The notes under the pieces: generated by a model
What the model saw: only the letters and a program-made list of their open reading frames with translations
What the model was told of the DNA's origin: nothing
Databases searched by the model: none
Program-made: the position numbers and the translations under genes
Shown: in pieces, positions 7,759 through 16,470 of the stretch
Numbering within the stretch: position 1 is the first letter of the stretch
Layout: each line of letters opens with the position of its first letter
Assembly (NCBI GenBank): GCA_947169885.1
Contig: CAMVRM010000007.1
Coordinates: forward strand, 1-64,000
DNA length: 64,000 nucleotides
Origin: an uncultured Ruminococcus sp.
GTDB lineage: Bacteria; Bacillota; Clostridia; Oscillospirales; Ruminococcaceae
Reading direction: 5' to 3'

Positions 7759-8142
7759 ATGGCTACAAATCTTGAACAGCTGGTAACTTCGGCAATGGCA
7801 AAGGTCAAGGAGATCTCCGATTCTGAAACGATAATGGGTAAGCCCGTGGTAACTCCTGACGGCACGACCATTATCCCCGTTTCAAAGGTGTCATTCGGGC
7901 TGGCTTCGGGCGGCACCGACTGGGGCGAAAAGGGCAGTTTCGGCGGTGGTTCGGGCGCAGGCGTGACCATTTCGCCGCTCGCTTTCATCGTTGTGAGAAA
8001 CGGCGAGACGAAGCTTCTCCAGCTGACCAACAACACGCCCTACCAGAACGCACTTGTCAACGTTGTGCCCGAGGTGGTCGACAAGATAATTGATTTTGTT
8101 GACAAAAAGACTGCGCCTGACGAGACTTTGGAAGAGGAATAA
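7759..8142 (+). CDS. ytfJ: GerW/YtfJ family sporulation protein
   Basis: 127 residues covering the GerW domain: ETIMGKPVVTPDGTTIIPVSKVSFG, then GSFGGGSGAGVTISPLAFIVV, and a C-terminal helix. In Bacillus the homologue is needed for proper spore germination. It lies 18 nt after the DUF2953 gene and upstream of dacF, the conserved clostridial order. The start follows GAAAGGAACG. It suggests the organism belongs to a sporulating lineage, although the family also persists in non-sporulating relatives. Confidence 0.9.
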   Translation: MATNLEQLVTSAMAKVKEISDSETIMGKPVVTPDGTTIIPVSKVSFGLASGGTDWGEKGSFGGGSGAGVTISPLAFIVVRNGETKLLQLTNNTPYQNALVNVVPEVVDKIIDFVDKKTAPDETLEEE

Positions 8143-8202
8143 TTTTTCAGGTAAGTTTGGCTCGCATCTGCGCACTCTATATAAAAAGGAGGAGTACGCA
8201 AG

Positions 8203-9378
8203 ATGAAGTTAAACAAACAAATGTTCATATTTGTGCTGCTGTGCAGTGTTGTTATATGTATATTGGCATTTCCTGCGGCGGCACACGCTGAACCTGCACG
8301 GACTGACAGCGCAAAGGCAGCGATAGTTTTTGACCCGAGAACAGGGGAGATACTGTACGCCCATGACGAACACGAGCGCCTGCCAATGGCAAGCACCACG
8401 AAGATCATGTCGGCGCTCATCGCCCTTGAAAGCGGCGGACTTGACGAGCCGTTCACGGTGGACAGCCGTGCGATACGTGTCGAGGGTTCGTCAATGGGGC
8501 TGACCGAGGGCGACTGCGTGACGATGCGTGCGCTGGTCTGCGGTATGCTCCTGCCCAGCGGCAACGATGCGGCAAATGCGGCGGCGGTGCGTGTTGCAGG
8601 CAGTACCGAGGATTTTGTGCGGCTGATGAACGGGCGTGCGGAGCAAATGGGGCTTCACGATACGCATTTTGTCACGCCCTCGGGTCTGGACGATGACACG
8701 GACGAGCATTATTCTTCCGCATACGATATGGCGGTGCTTACGGCGTATGCACTTGACAATGCGGATTTTTCACAAATATGCTCTCAGAAGTATATCAAAG
8801 TGAACTTCGGTAATCCGCCGCAGGACAGGTGGCTCACCAACACCAACAGGCTTCTTGACAGCTGTGAGGGGGTCATCGGAGTCAAGACGGGCTTTACCGA
8901 CAAGGCGAGGCGTTGTCTTGTGTCTGCCTGCGAGCGTGACGGCGCACGGCTGATATGCGTGACGCTGAATGACCCCGACGACTGGAAAGACCACTCGGCG
9001 CTCTATGACAAATGCTTTGCGAAGATGCGTCTGACGCACATGGAAGGCTCTGGTCACGAGTATGAGATAGCGGCAGCAGGCGGCGAAAAGCCTGTAATTA
9101 CGGCGGTCGCAGCACCCTTAGACCTGATGCTCCCCGAGACCGCCGCCGACAAGATCACTGCGAAAGTGCGGCTGAAACATTTTGTTTTTGCGCCCGTGGA
9201 GAGCGGCGAACAGGTGGGCTGTATCGCTTATTACCTCGGGGAAAAGCTTATCTGCGAACTGCCGATACGTGCCGCCGAGGGTACTGCGCTCCGAAAAGCC
9301 GAGAAAAGCGAGTGGAAGAAACTGCTCAGGAATATTGACGATATTCTCGGAAAAGCGGACAGATACGGGCTTTGCTGA
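8203..9378 (+). CDS. dacF: D-alanyl-D-alanine carboxypeptidase (S11, DacF-like)
   Basis: Trims the terminal D-Ala from peptidoglycan stem peptides outside the cell. The signal peptide covers ~1-29 (LAFPAAAHA). Penicillin-binding motifs are all intact: STTK (Ser64, Lys67), SGN (119-121) and KTG (228-230). A PBP5-like C-terminal beta domain follows from about residue 280. The 391-residue length fits. The start uses an AAAAAGGAGG site. It is the last gene before a duplicated intergenic element, and the first repeat copy begins within the last codons of dacF. Confidence 0.94.
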   Translation: MKLNKQMFIFVLLCSVVICILAFPAAAHAEPARTDSAKAAIVFDPRTGEILYAHDEHERLPMASTTKIMSALIALESGGLDEPFTVDSRAIRVEGSSMGLTEGDCVTMRALVCGMLLPSGNDAANAAAVRVAGSTEDFVRLMNGRAEQMGLHDTHFVTPSGLDDDTDEHYSSAYDMAVLTAYALDNADFSQICSQKYIKVNFGNPPQDRWLTNTNRLLDSCEGVIGVKTGFTDKARRCLVSACERDGARLICVTLNDPDDWKDHSALYDKCFAKMRLTHMEGSGHEYEIAAAGGEKPVITAVAAPLDLMLPETAADKITAKVRLKHFVFAPVESGEQVGCIAYYLGEKLICELPIRAAEGTALRKAEKSEWKKLLRNIDDILGKADRYGLC

Positions 9379-9708
9379 TGTTCACATTCGTCAAAACTTG
9401 ATAAGTGTACTGAAATTTATACTTTTGATTATTGCGGGTAAGATTTTTGTACAGTTGGAAAGTGCTTTTGATATTATCGTATACAAGTACGGATCTATGT
9501 ACAAATAAAAGCAACTGTGATATTATTCGTACAGATACTGTTCTTGCTGATGTTCACATTTGATAAGTGTGCCGAAAATCACTCTCTTGAATGCAATGGG
9601 TAAGATTTTTGTACAGTTAGAAAGCGTTTTTGATATTATCGTGTACAAGTACGGATTTATGTACGTTTATAGATAACTGTAACATTATTCGTACAGATAA
9701 AATTGCTG
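9372..9708 (+). repeat. Tandem intergenic duplication, about 165-172 nt per unit
   Basis: Unit 1 (9372-9543) and unit 2 (9544-~9708) share TTGCTGATGTTCACATT, GATAAGTGT, TAAGATTTTTGTACAGTT, TTTTGATATTATCGT and ATTATTCGTACAGATA in the same order, with ~10-nt indels. The units carry several GTAC half-palindromes and no ORF. This fills most of the 390-nt gap between dacF and rluB. A partly similar GTAC-rich stretch follows scpB. Confidence 0.88.
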
Positions 9709-9768
9709 AAAATACGCACGAAACAGTGCGGTTTAGTGTCTACCGACGGGAGTCGGAGGAGGTATATT

Positions 9769-10521
9769 ATGGAAAAGATAAGATTACAGAAGATCATTTC
9801 GGACAACGGCATCTGTTCACGCAGAAAAGCGGAGGAGATGATCTCGCAGGGGCGTGTCAAGGTCAACGGCAGACCCGTCAAAGTCGGCGACAAAGCCGAC
9901 CCGATGAAAGACCTCATCAGCATTGACGGCGAGCCTATCCGCATCGAACGCAGACGCTCTCTGCGCTACATCATGCTCAACAAGCCGAGGGGCTACGTCA
10001 CCACCATGAGCGATGAACTTGACCGCAAAAACGTCACCGAACTGCTCACGGGCGTGGGCGACCGGGTCTACCCCATAGGCAGGCTGGACAAGAACTCCGA
10101 GGGGCTTCTGCTGTTCACAAATGACGGACGGCTCGCCAACGACATCATGCACCCCTCACGCCACATCACCAAGACTTACCGTGTGACGGTGCGCCCCGAC
10201 ATTGATGACGAAACGCTCGTCAAGCTCGCCGAGGGCGTTGTCATCGACGGCAAAAAGACCCTGCCCTGCACCGTGCTGGTGCTTGAAAAACAGCCCGGGC
10301 GTGTTGTTCTGCAAATGACGATCAGCGAGGGCAGGAACAGGCAGATACGCAAGATGTGCGAAGCCGTGGGGCTTGAAGTCGCACGCCTGAAACGCACGTC
10401 CATAGGTCCTGTGCGCCTCGGTATGCTCAAACCCGGCGAATGGCGTGACCTCAAACCCGATGAACTGCGTGCCCTGCGCACCGCTATCGAGAAGAACAAA
10501 GCCGCAAACGATAATAAATAA
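9769..10521 (+). CDS. rluB: Pseudouridine synthase RluB-like
   Basis: Modifies uridine in 23S rRNA (family RluB/RsuA). The N-terminal S4 RNA-binding domain is visible in residues 1-~60 (LQKIISDNGICSRRKAEEMI). The catalytic motif GRLDKNSEGLLLFTNDG places the nucleophilic Asp at residue 107. The conserved GRNRQIRKMCEAVG follows near residue 185. The start at 9769 follows GGAGGAGG and removes 22 unsupported N-terminal codons from the ORF track. It follows dacF, as in many clostridial genomes, but the duplicated element separates them. Confidence 0.94.
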   Translation: MEKIRLQKIISDNGICSRRKAEEMISQGRVKVNGRPVKVGDKADPMKDLISIDGEPIRIERRRSLRYIMLNKPRGYVTTMSDELDRKNVTELLTGVGDRVYPIGRLDKNSEGLLLFTNDGRLANDIMHPSRHITKTYRVTVRPDIDDETLVKLAEGVVIDGKKTLPCTVLVLEKQPGRVVLQMTISEGRNRQIRKMCEAVGLEVARLKRTSIGPVRLGMLKPGEWRDLKPDELRALRTAIEKNKAANDNK

Positions 10522-10528
10522 ACGTTCG

Positions 10529-10564
10529 GGAAATATGGCATCGGCTTTTTCGTGCCGTATTTCC
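10529..10564. other. Hairpin after rluB
   Basis: A 12-bp stem (GGAAATATGGCA with one G-U pair) without a following T-run. It may be a weak terminator or an mRNA 3' end element. Confidence 0.35.
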
Positions 10565-10655
10565 TGCTTACCGTTTAAGGTTGGCATTTATCAAATATAA
10601 ATGTAAACTTTTTTTGCGGTTATCGTAAAAATTGTATATTATTTTCAAAAGTAAC

Positions 10656-10684
10656 TTGATATTTTATCCCTTTTGTATTATAAT
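10656..10684 (+). promoter_or_regulatory. Promoter of the transcarboxylase-like cluster
   Basis: TTGATA (10656-10661), 17-nt spacer, TATAAT (10679-10684), about 58 nt before the first gene. Confidence 0.75.
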
Positions 10685-10741
10685 AAATTTGTATGTTAAT
10701 TTTCCGCAAGAGTGCGGACTAAATCGAATGGAGGAAAGGAT

Positions 10742-12118
10742 ATGGCTGAAATCAAGTCAAACCCTGCGGAACTGGCGGCGCTCGCTGCTGCTGACAGCAC
10801 CGCAAAAAAAAGACTTACATATCTCTACGATGAGGGCAGATACACCGAACTTGACGCATACGCCGCAAACGGCGACAAGCTGTGCGGTGCGGTGACTGCT
10901 TTCGGTTACGTTAACGGCAACGCTTGCTATGCTTTTTCGCAGGACGTGAGCGTGAACTATGGTGCGCTCAACCGTGCGCAGGCTGAAAAGCTCGCAAAGG
11001 TCTATGACCTTGCCGCAAAAACAGGCGTTCCCGTGGTGGGCATCTATGACAGCTGCGGCGCTGACCTGACTGACGGTCACGAGGCTCTCAACGCTTACGG
11101 CGAACTGCTGCTTGCTATGAGCAATCTTTCGGGCGTTGTTCCCCAGATCGCTGTTGTTGCAGGCGTTTGCTCGGGAACTTCGGCACTGCTCGCACAGTCG
11201 GCTGACTTCACAGTTGTTGCTGACGGCGCTGAACTGTATTTCAGCCCAAACACAGGCGCAAATTCCGATTCTGCCGCAAAGAACGGCACTGCCGCTCTGA
11301 CCGCTCCCGATGACATGGCTGCTGTCAAGGCTGCAAGAACACTTCTCGAAAAGCTGCCTATGAACAACCTTTCGCCTGTTCCGATGTATGAATTTGAAGC
11401 ACCGTCTGCTCCTGCGGCGGGCGATGCTGTGTCGCTCGCAAAGGCTGTCCTTGACGTAAACAGCATCACGGAAGTTTACGCTGATTACGGCTCTGCTTCT
11501 TACACCGCACTTGCGACCCTCAGCGGCGCAGCTGTCGGTTTTGTTGCTACAAATAAGACAAGAAGCGCACTCACTGCCGAGGACTGCACGAAGATCGCAC
11601 GTTTTGTACGCACCTGCGATGCTTTTGCTATCCCCGTTATAACGGCTGTCGACACAGTTGGTTTTGAGTGCGGCGATGAGTGCGAAGCGGCAGGCGATGT
11701 AAAGAGCATGGCTAAGCTTGCTCACGCTTATGCAGAAGCTACTACCATTAAAATTTCCGCTGTCACAGGCAAGGCTTACGGTGCGGCATTTATCGCACTC
11801 GCAGGAAAGGGCGCAAACGCTGACCTTTCTTACGCTGTCAACACTGCTGTTATCACTCCGCTCGCTCCGATAACTGCGGCAGAGTTCCTTTATCACGATG
11901 AACTTGCAGGCGCTGACGACCCCAAGGAAAAGAGACTTTCGCTTGCGGCTCGCTACGCTGCTGAGGAAGGTTCGCCGTTCGCTGCTGCTGAAAAGGGCTG
12001 CATTGACGGCGTTACGACTGCTCAGGGTCTGAGAAGCACACTCGTTTCGGCTGTTGAGATACTCGCAGGCAAGCGTGTTTCCAGATTGCCAAAGAAGCAC
12101 AGCAATATCCAGCTTTAA
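10742..12118 (+). CDS. Carboxyltransferase-domain protein (MmdA/12S-like)
   Basis: A 458-residue protein with two crotonase-fold halves of the acyl-CoA carboxyltransferase family. The first half shows GIYDSCGADLTDGHEAL and GVVPQIAVVAGVCSGTSALLAQSADF. The second shows AKLAHAYAEATTIKISAVTGKAYGAAFIAL, aligning with the family's YAYSEATVPKITVI...KAYGGAY. It is shorter than typical MmdA/12S (~510-525), and the usual GGAR and GGA(V/A)YSPA oxyanion segments are altered (SCGAD, SGTSALLA). The acyl-CoA substrate, or even activity, is therefore uncertain. The start at 10742 follows GGAGGAAAGG. It heads a biotin-carrier and OadA cluster, so transfer of CO2 to or from carboxybiotin is inferred. Confidence 0.75.
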   Translation: MAEIKSNPAELAALAAADSTAKKRLTYLYDEGRYTELDAYAANGDKLCGAVTAFGYVNGNACYAFSQDVSVNYGALNRAQAEKLAKVYDLAAKTGVPVVGIYDSCGADLTDGHEALNAYGELLLAMSNLSGVVPQIAVVAGVCSGTSALLAQSADFTVVADGAELYFSPNTGANSDSAAKNGTAALTAPDDMAAVKAARTLLEKLPMNNLSPVPMYEFEAPSAPAAGDAVSLAKAVLDVNSITEVYADYGSASYTALATLSGAAVGFVATNKTRSALTAEDCTKIARFVRTCDAFAIPVITAVDTVGFECGDECEAAGDVKSMAKLAHAYAEATTIKISAVTGKAYGAAFIALAGKGANADLSYAVNTAVITPLAPITAAEFLYHDELAGADDPKEKRLSLAARYAAEEGSPFAAAEKGCIDGVTTAQGLRSTLVSAVEILAGKRVSRLPKKHSNIQL

Positions 12119-12137
12119 AAAAAGTGGAAAGTTTTTT

Positions 12138-12332
12138 ATGAAAAAGACTGATAACGCTGAAAGTACTGAGAAAAAGTACAAAACGACCAAAAGACCTCAG
12201 AGTTTTAAGAATCATAAGATAAGACCCTATGACCTGTGGGAAGCCGGAGAATGCCCTGTGTGCGGCTGGTACTACGAAGGCGATCTTATAGGGCAGATCA
12301 AATGTCCGGTCTGCGGTCAGCTTATAGATTAA
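12138..12332 (+). CDS. Small zinc-ribbon protein
   Basis: A 64-residue protein with a Lys/Thr-rich N-terminus and two zinc knuckles, CPVCGWYY and CPVCGQLID, giving four Cys ligands. The start at 12138 removes a 28-codon read-in from the upstream gene. The ribosome site (GGAAAG) is weak, and the gene begins 20 nt after the carboxyltransferase. Its position between two enzyme-subunit genes suggests an accessory or structural role in that complex, but nothing in the sequence proves it. Confidence 0.7.
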   Translation: MKKTDNAESTEKKYKTTKRPQSFKNHKIRPYDLWEAGECPVCGWYYEGDLIGQIKCPVCGQLID

Positions 12333-12365
12333 AGTCAACTTATATCTGAAAAGGCGGTAAACACA

Positions 12366-12725
12366 ATGAAAAGATACAATATCACTGTAAACGGAAAGGC
12401 TTACGATGTAAGCGTTGAGGAACTTGACGGCGGCGCTGCTCCTGCTGCTGCTGTCTCCGCACCTGCTGCTGCTGCTCCTGCACCTGCTCCTGCTGCGGCT
12501 GCACCTGCAAACGGCACAAAGGTAAGCGCACCTATGCCCGGAACTATCCTTGACATAAAGGTATCTGTCGGTGACACTGTTTCCGAGGGTCAGGCTCTCG
12601 CTATCCTCGAAGCAATGAAAATGGAAAATGACATCAATTCGCCATGCGCAGGCAAGGTACTGAGCATCAACGTCCAGAAGGGCGCAGCTGTTGAGACAGG
12701 CACGCTCGTCTGCGTTGTCGGCTGA
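12366..12725 (+). CDS. Biotin carboxyl carrier protein
   Basis: Carries biotin on Lys85 within AMKMEN (83-88). Residues 1-20 form a short N-terminal docking segment. Residues ~23-48 are an Ala/Pro hinge (encoded by GCTCCTGC-type repeats) that acts as a swinging arm. Residues ~50-119 are the biotinyl domain (APMPGTILDIKVSVGDTV). Typical of the 1.3S subunit of transcarboxylase and of the carrier subunits of decarboxylases. It lies 33 nt after the zinc-ribbon gene and 23 nt before the OadA-like gene. Confidence 0.93.
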   Translation: MKRYNITVNGKAYDVSVEELDGGAAPAAAVSAPAAAAPAPAPAAAAPANGTKVSAPMPGTILDIKVSVGDTVSEGQALAILEAMKMENDINSPCAGKVLSINVQKGAAVETGTLVCVVG

Positions 12726-12748
12726 TAAAACGAAAGGAACTGATAACA

Positions 12749-14149
12749 ATGGCAAAGAAACTCGGTATAACCGAAACTGTCCTGCGTGATGCTCATCAGT
12801 CGCTCATTGCCACCAGAATGTCCATTGACGAGATGAAGCCTATCATGCAGGAAATGGACAAGATCGGCTTTCACTCCGCAGAGGTGTGGGGCGGTGCGAC
12901 TTTCGATTCCTGCATTCGTTTCCTGAACGAAGACCCGTGGGAGAGACTGAGAACTATCAGACGTGAGATGCCGAACACAAAGCTGCAAATGCTGTTCCGT
13001 GGTCAGAATATGCTTGGTTACAGGCACTATGCTGACGACTGCGTTGAATATTTCGTGCAGAAATCTATCGCAAACGGTATCGACATCATTAGAATTTTTG
13101 ACGCATTAAACGACATCCGCAACCTTGAAACGGCTGTTAAAGCGGCTAAAAAGGAAAAGGGTCACGCTCAGATCGCTATTAGCTACACGCTGGGCGATGT
13201 TTTCACCCACGAATATTACGTAAATTACGCAAAGCAGATCGAGTCGCTGGGCGCTGATTCTATCTGCATCAAGGATATGGCGGCTCTGCTCACCCCCTAC
13301 GAGGCAAGCGCACTCGTCACCGAGCTGAAAAAGGCGGTCAAGATCCCGATCCAGCTGCACACCCACTACACAACGGGTCTTGCTTCCATGTGCATAATCA
13401 AAGCTGCTGAGGCAGGCGTGGACGTTGTGGACACCGCTATGTCGCCGCTCGCACTGGGCACTTCGCACGCTCCTACCGAGTCGATCGTGGCTGCGTTCCA
13501 GGGCACTGAGTACGATACGGGTCTTGACCTCGTTAAGCTGGGCGAGATCAGAGAGTACTTCATGGGTCTGAGACAGAAGTACATCGACAACGGTCTGCTC
13601 GACCCGAAAATGCTTGCGACCGATGCAAAAACGCTCATTTATCAAGTGCCGGGCGGTATGCTCTCCAACCTGCTGTCTCAGCTGAAACAGGCAGGCAAGG
13701 AGGACAAGTTCAACGAGGTGCTGGAAGAAGTTCCGAGAGTGCGCAAGGACGCAGGTTCTCCTCCGCTGGTAACGCCCTCCTCGCAGATCGTCGGCACTCA
13801 GGCAGTGTTCAACGTTATTCTGGGCGAGAGATACAAGAACGTCACCAAGGAGTTCAAGGAACTGGTAAGGGGCGGTTACGGCAAGACTCCCGAGCCGATA
13901 GCTGCGGAATTTTCCAAGAAGATACTGGGCGACGAGAAGCCGATCACCTGCCGTCCTGCCGATCTGCTCGAGCCTGAGCTTGAAAAACTGCGCTTAGAGT
14001 GCAAGGAGTGGACGGAGCAGGAGGAAGATGTTCTGACCTACGCAATGTTCCCGAAGGTCGCTCCCAAGTTCTTCAAGGCAAGACGTGACAAAAAGTACAA
14101 TATTGACGGCGCTCACAGCGATGCCGCAAGCAAGGTACACCCCGTTTAA
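12749..14149 (+). CDS. oadA: Oxaloacetate decarboxylase alpha / 5S transcarboxylase-like subunit
   Basis: TIM-barrel carboxyltransferase that moves CO2 between biotin and pyruvate/oxaloacetate. The metal and substrate residues are visible: TETVLRDAHQS with Asp14, FRGQN, the carbamylated-Lys motif CIKDMA (Lys175) and the zinc-binding His pair in QLHTHYTTG (204/206). The 466-residue length covers the barrel and the post-barrel domain but no fused biotinyl domain, which is supplied by the preceding gene. No OadB sodium pump follows, so a soluble transcarboxylase-like role (with the MmdA-like gene) is as likely as a sodium pump. Confidence 0.9.
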   Translation: MAKKLGITETVLRDAHQSLIATRMSIDEMKPIMQEMDKIGFHSAEVWGGATFDSCIRFLNEDPWERLRTIRREMPNTKLQMLFRGQNMLGYRHYADDCVEYFVQKSIANGIDIIRIFDALNDIRNLETAVKAAKKEKGHAQIAISYTLGDVFTHEYYVNYAKQIESLGADSICIKDMAALLTPYEASALVTELKKAVKIPIQLHTHYTTGLASMCIIKAAEAGVDVVDTAMSPLALGTSHAPTESIVAAFQGTEYDTGLDLVKLGEIREYFMGLRQKYIDNGLLDPKMLATDAKTLIYQVPGGMLSNLLSQLKQAGKEDKFNEVLEEVPRVRKDAGSPPLVTPSSQIVGTQAVFNVILGERYKNVTKEFKELVRGGYGKTPEPIAAEFSKKILGDEKPITCRPADLLEPELEKLRLECKEWTEQEEDVLTYAMFPKVAPKFFKARRDKKYNIDGAHSDAASKVHPV

Positions 14150-14160
14150 GCAAAAAATTA

Positions 14161-14194
14161 AGAGACTCACCGTGAAAAGTGAGTCTCTTTTTTT
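14161..14194 (+). terminator. Intrinsic terminator of the transcarboxylase-like cluster
   Basis: AGAGACTCAC and GTGAGTCTCT form a perfect 10-bp stem with an 8-nt loop and a run of seven Ts, 11 nt after the oadA stop. Confidence 0.92.
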
Positions 14195-14241
14195 GCTTGT
14201 TCGCAATAAGTGGTAAGTGAAATAGTCCGGGAGTGTGCTGT

Positions 14242-15075
14242 TTATTGCGGTGAATTTGTGATAATTTGTGTGGGGTTGTCCTCTTTTATAAGTATCTCGC
14301 CTATCGAATCGGCTTTTATACGTCCGCTTGTGGGGTCAAGGATACTGTCGATACTGCCTACAATATCCGCATCAACGGTGGAGTACTCAAACGCAAGGGT
14401 AGTATTTTTCAGCGTGCAGTTGATAAGTTTCAGGTTCTCGATGTAGCACATACCTTGCAGGCTTTCGATCTCACAGTTGATGAAAGTCAGATTTTTCGAG
14501 TTCCAGCCGAGATATGCACCCGAAATAACGCAATTTTCGGCAAGTATGTTCTCACTGTTCCAGAAAGCGTCACGTCCGGTTATCTTCGAGTTTGTTATGT
14601 GTAAATTTTTCACGCCGTCAAAGCTGTAACAGCCGTCAAGCACAAGTCCGTCAACGCTGATGTCACGGCTGTTCATGCAGAGATAGTCACCCGAAACGTA
14701 AATATCTTTAACAAAAACGTTGCTGCACTCCCAGAGCAGTTCAGAACCGTTTGCGAACTTTGTGCCGCTTATATTCACATTGTCACAGCGCCTGAAAGCT
14801 TTAACGCCGTTGTAGTCTGTATTTGTCATGCGGACATTGTTCGTGTACCAAAGAGCGGCACGGGTGTTCTCTGAGAATCGGCAGCTGTCGATATTGACAT
14901 TGTTGCAGTACCAAACGGGGTATTTCCAAAGAAAATCGCAGTCATGCAGGTCGACATCTTCCGAGTGTTTGAGCGCCGACTCACCAACGTCAAAACTGCA
15001 TTTTTCGATTTTCACGCCCTTTGAACGGAACAGAGAACGCTCGTCTGTAAATTGCTTATTGTGAATTTCGGTCAT
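14242..15075 (-). CDS. DUF3737 family protein
   Basis: A 277-residue protein of the DUF3737 type (MTEIHNKQFTDERSLFRSKG...). About ten short strands of the form NNVNIDSCRF, NNVRMTNTDY, DNVNISGTKF, KNLHITNSKI repeat along the chain, which fits a right-handed parallel beta helix. There is no signal peptide, so it should be cytoplasmic. The start follows AAGGAGAAC. It is the last gene of a minus-strand group with the deacetylase and ispD. Its biochemical function is unknown. Confidence 0.82.
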   Translation of the reverse strand: MTEIHNKQFTDERSLFRSKGVKIEKCSFDVGESALKHSEDVDLHDCDFLWKYPVWYCNNVNIDSCRFSENTRAALWYTNNVRMTNTDYNGVKAFRRCDNVNISGTKFANGSELLWECSNVFVKDIYVSGDYLCMNSRDISVDGLVLDGCYSFDGVKNLHITNSKITGRDAFWNSENILAENCVISGAYLGWNSKNLTFINCEIESLQGMCYIENLKLINCTLKNTTLAFEYSTVDADIVGSIDSILDPTSGRIKADSIGEILIKEDNPTQIITNSPQ

Positions 15076-15087
15076 GTAAAGTTCTCC

Positions 15088-15723
15088 TTAGTAAAGATCG
15101 GTCTTGAATACATCACTGTAAATAATTGGCAGGTCGGAACGTGGAGCAATGCCGTTGACCTCAAAAAGCTCCGTCAGCGTGACAAGTTCGTAACCTTGAC
15201 GGATAAGCGTTGGGACGATGACTTTCAGTGCTTCGACTGTCTTTTGGTTGTTCTGCTGATCGTGAAGAAGTATCATCACGCCGTCAGCTGCATCTGCGAG
15301 GACTTTCTGCACACGTTCTTCCGCAGAAACGCTCTGATCCCAGTCATTACAGCCTATTCCGCAGATAAACGGCAGGTCGATGAGCCGAAACATACGTTCG
15401 TCATAAGCGATATACGGCGGACGAAAAAACTTAGGTCGCTGACCGATTATTGCGGTTATACGGCGCTCGGTTTCTTCCATTTCGTCAAGTATCTGCTGGT
15501 CGGTTAGCTTTGTCATGTCGCTGTGGGTCAGTGAATGAGTGTTTATCTCGTGCCCATCAGCTTGTTCACGCCGCACAAGATACTCGGTCTCGGGCGTGAT
15601 GTTGTTTCCGATAAGGAAGAACGAACCCTTTGCGCCATGCTCTTTGAGAATGTCCAGCACCTGCGGAGTTATCTCGGGATCGGGTCCGTCATCGAACGTC
15701 AGCGCAATATATTTTTTGTTCAT
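15088..15723 (-). CDS. Polysaccharide deacetylase (NodB homology)
   Basis: Metal-dependent de-N-acetylase fold. The motifs are ALTFDDGPDP (catalytic and metal Asp), NTHSLTHSD (His ligands), FFRPPYIAYD and VMILLHDQ. The 211 residues cover one NodB domain only. No signal peptide or membrane helix is visible, so the usual cell-wall substrate is unproven here. The start ATG overlaps the ispD stop (ATGA), so translation is coupled to ispD. Confidence 0.88.
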   Translation of the reverse strand: MNKKYIALTFDDGPDPEITPQVLDILKEHGAKGSFFLIGNNITPETEYLVRREQADGHEINTHSLTHSDMTKLTDQQILDEMEETERRITAIIGQRPKFFRPPYIAYDERMFRLIDLPFICGIGCNDWDQSVSAEERVQKVLADAADGVMILLHDQQNNQKTVEALKVIVPTLIRQGYELVTLTELFEVNGIAPRSDLPIIYSDVFKTDLY

Positions 15724-16427
15724 AAATTGTCATCTCCTAAAAGCATTTCGGCGAAGCGCATATCGGTCGGAGTGGTCAGCTTTATGTTGCGCTCGCTGCC
15801 GAGTATCAGACCGACAGGCAGACCAGCCGTGATGAAAACGCTCGCCGTGTCGGTCAGGCGGCTTTTTTGCTCATCGGTCAGCGAACTGTACGCCGAAGCG
15901 AGCTTTTCAAGGCGGAAAGTCTGCGGAGTGAGGGCACGGAACAGCGTGGAGCGGTCGGGAACGCTGTCGATGTGTGCGCCGTTTTGCGAGAAAAGAAGCG
16001 TGTCGGTGGAGGGTATGCAGACGGTAACTCCGTCCTCACGCTCCATAGCAGAAATGCTGTCAAGTATCTCGGCTTTACTTACGAACGGTCGAACGCCGTC
16101 ATGGGTAAGGATAATGTCCTCAGCCGTAACGCCGTGCCCTGCCGAAATGCTCTGCACGATGCGAAAGACAGTTTCCGTCCTGTCCTTACCGCCCTCCAAA
16201 ATTCGCAGACGGGAAGCGTCAAGCTCCGAATCTGCGCACATTTCGGTAAATTTGTTCACCCAGTCGGAATGCACCCCGACATACACAAAGTCTATCTCGG
16301 CGCATTCCAGAAATTTCCTGACAGTATGCACAAGGACAGGCGTGCCGCCCAGGGGCAGGAACTGTTTTGGAATGTCAGCGCCCATGCGTGAGCCTGTTCC
16401 GCCTGCGACAATGGCTGCGTAGATCAT
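15720..16427 (-). CDS. ispD: 2-C-methyl-D-erythritol 4-phosphate cytidylyltransferase
   Basis: Makes CDP-ME in the non-mevalonate isoprenoid pathway. The N-terminal nucleotide-binding motif is AAIVAGGTGSRMGADIPKQFLPLGG, followed by LTHDGVRPFV and a C-terminal KLTTPTDMRFAE. The 235-residue length is typical. The start at 16427 follows GAAGGTGAAATC. The ORF-track start lies 107 codons upstream, inside prs. Its pathway partner ispF lies separately at 24312. Confidence 0.94.
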   Translation of the reverse strand: MIYAAIVAGGTGSRMGADIPKQFLPLGGTPVLVHTVRKFLECAEIDFVYVGVHSDWVNKFTEMCADSELDASRLRILEGGKDRTETVFRIVQSISAGHGVTAEDIILTHDGVRPFVSKAEILDSISAMEREDGVTVCIPSTDTLLFSQNGAHIDSVPDRSTLFRALTPQTFRLEKLASAYSSLTDEQKSRLTDTASVFITAGLPVGLILGSERNIKLTTPTDMRFAEMLLGDDNL

Positions 16428-16439
16428 GATTTCACCTTC

Positions 16440-16463
16440 AAAAAAGGCGGCACGAATGCCGCC
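16440..16463 (-). terminator. Terminator between prs and ispD
   Basis: On the minus strand GGCGGC, a 6-nt loop, GCCGCC and six Ts, directly before the ispD ribosome site. Confidence 0.8.
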
Positions 16464-16470
16464 CGTAGTT

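Noticed and set aside
10757-12190. 477-codon minus-strand ORF opposite the carboxyltransferase gene
   Set aside because: Its protein is Cys/Ser/Arg-rich without family motifs, and the plus-strand frame has a ribosome site, promoter and clear homology. It is an antisense shadow.
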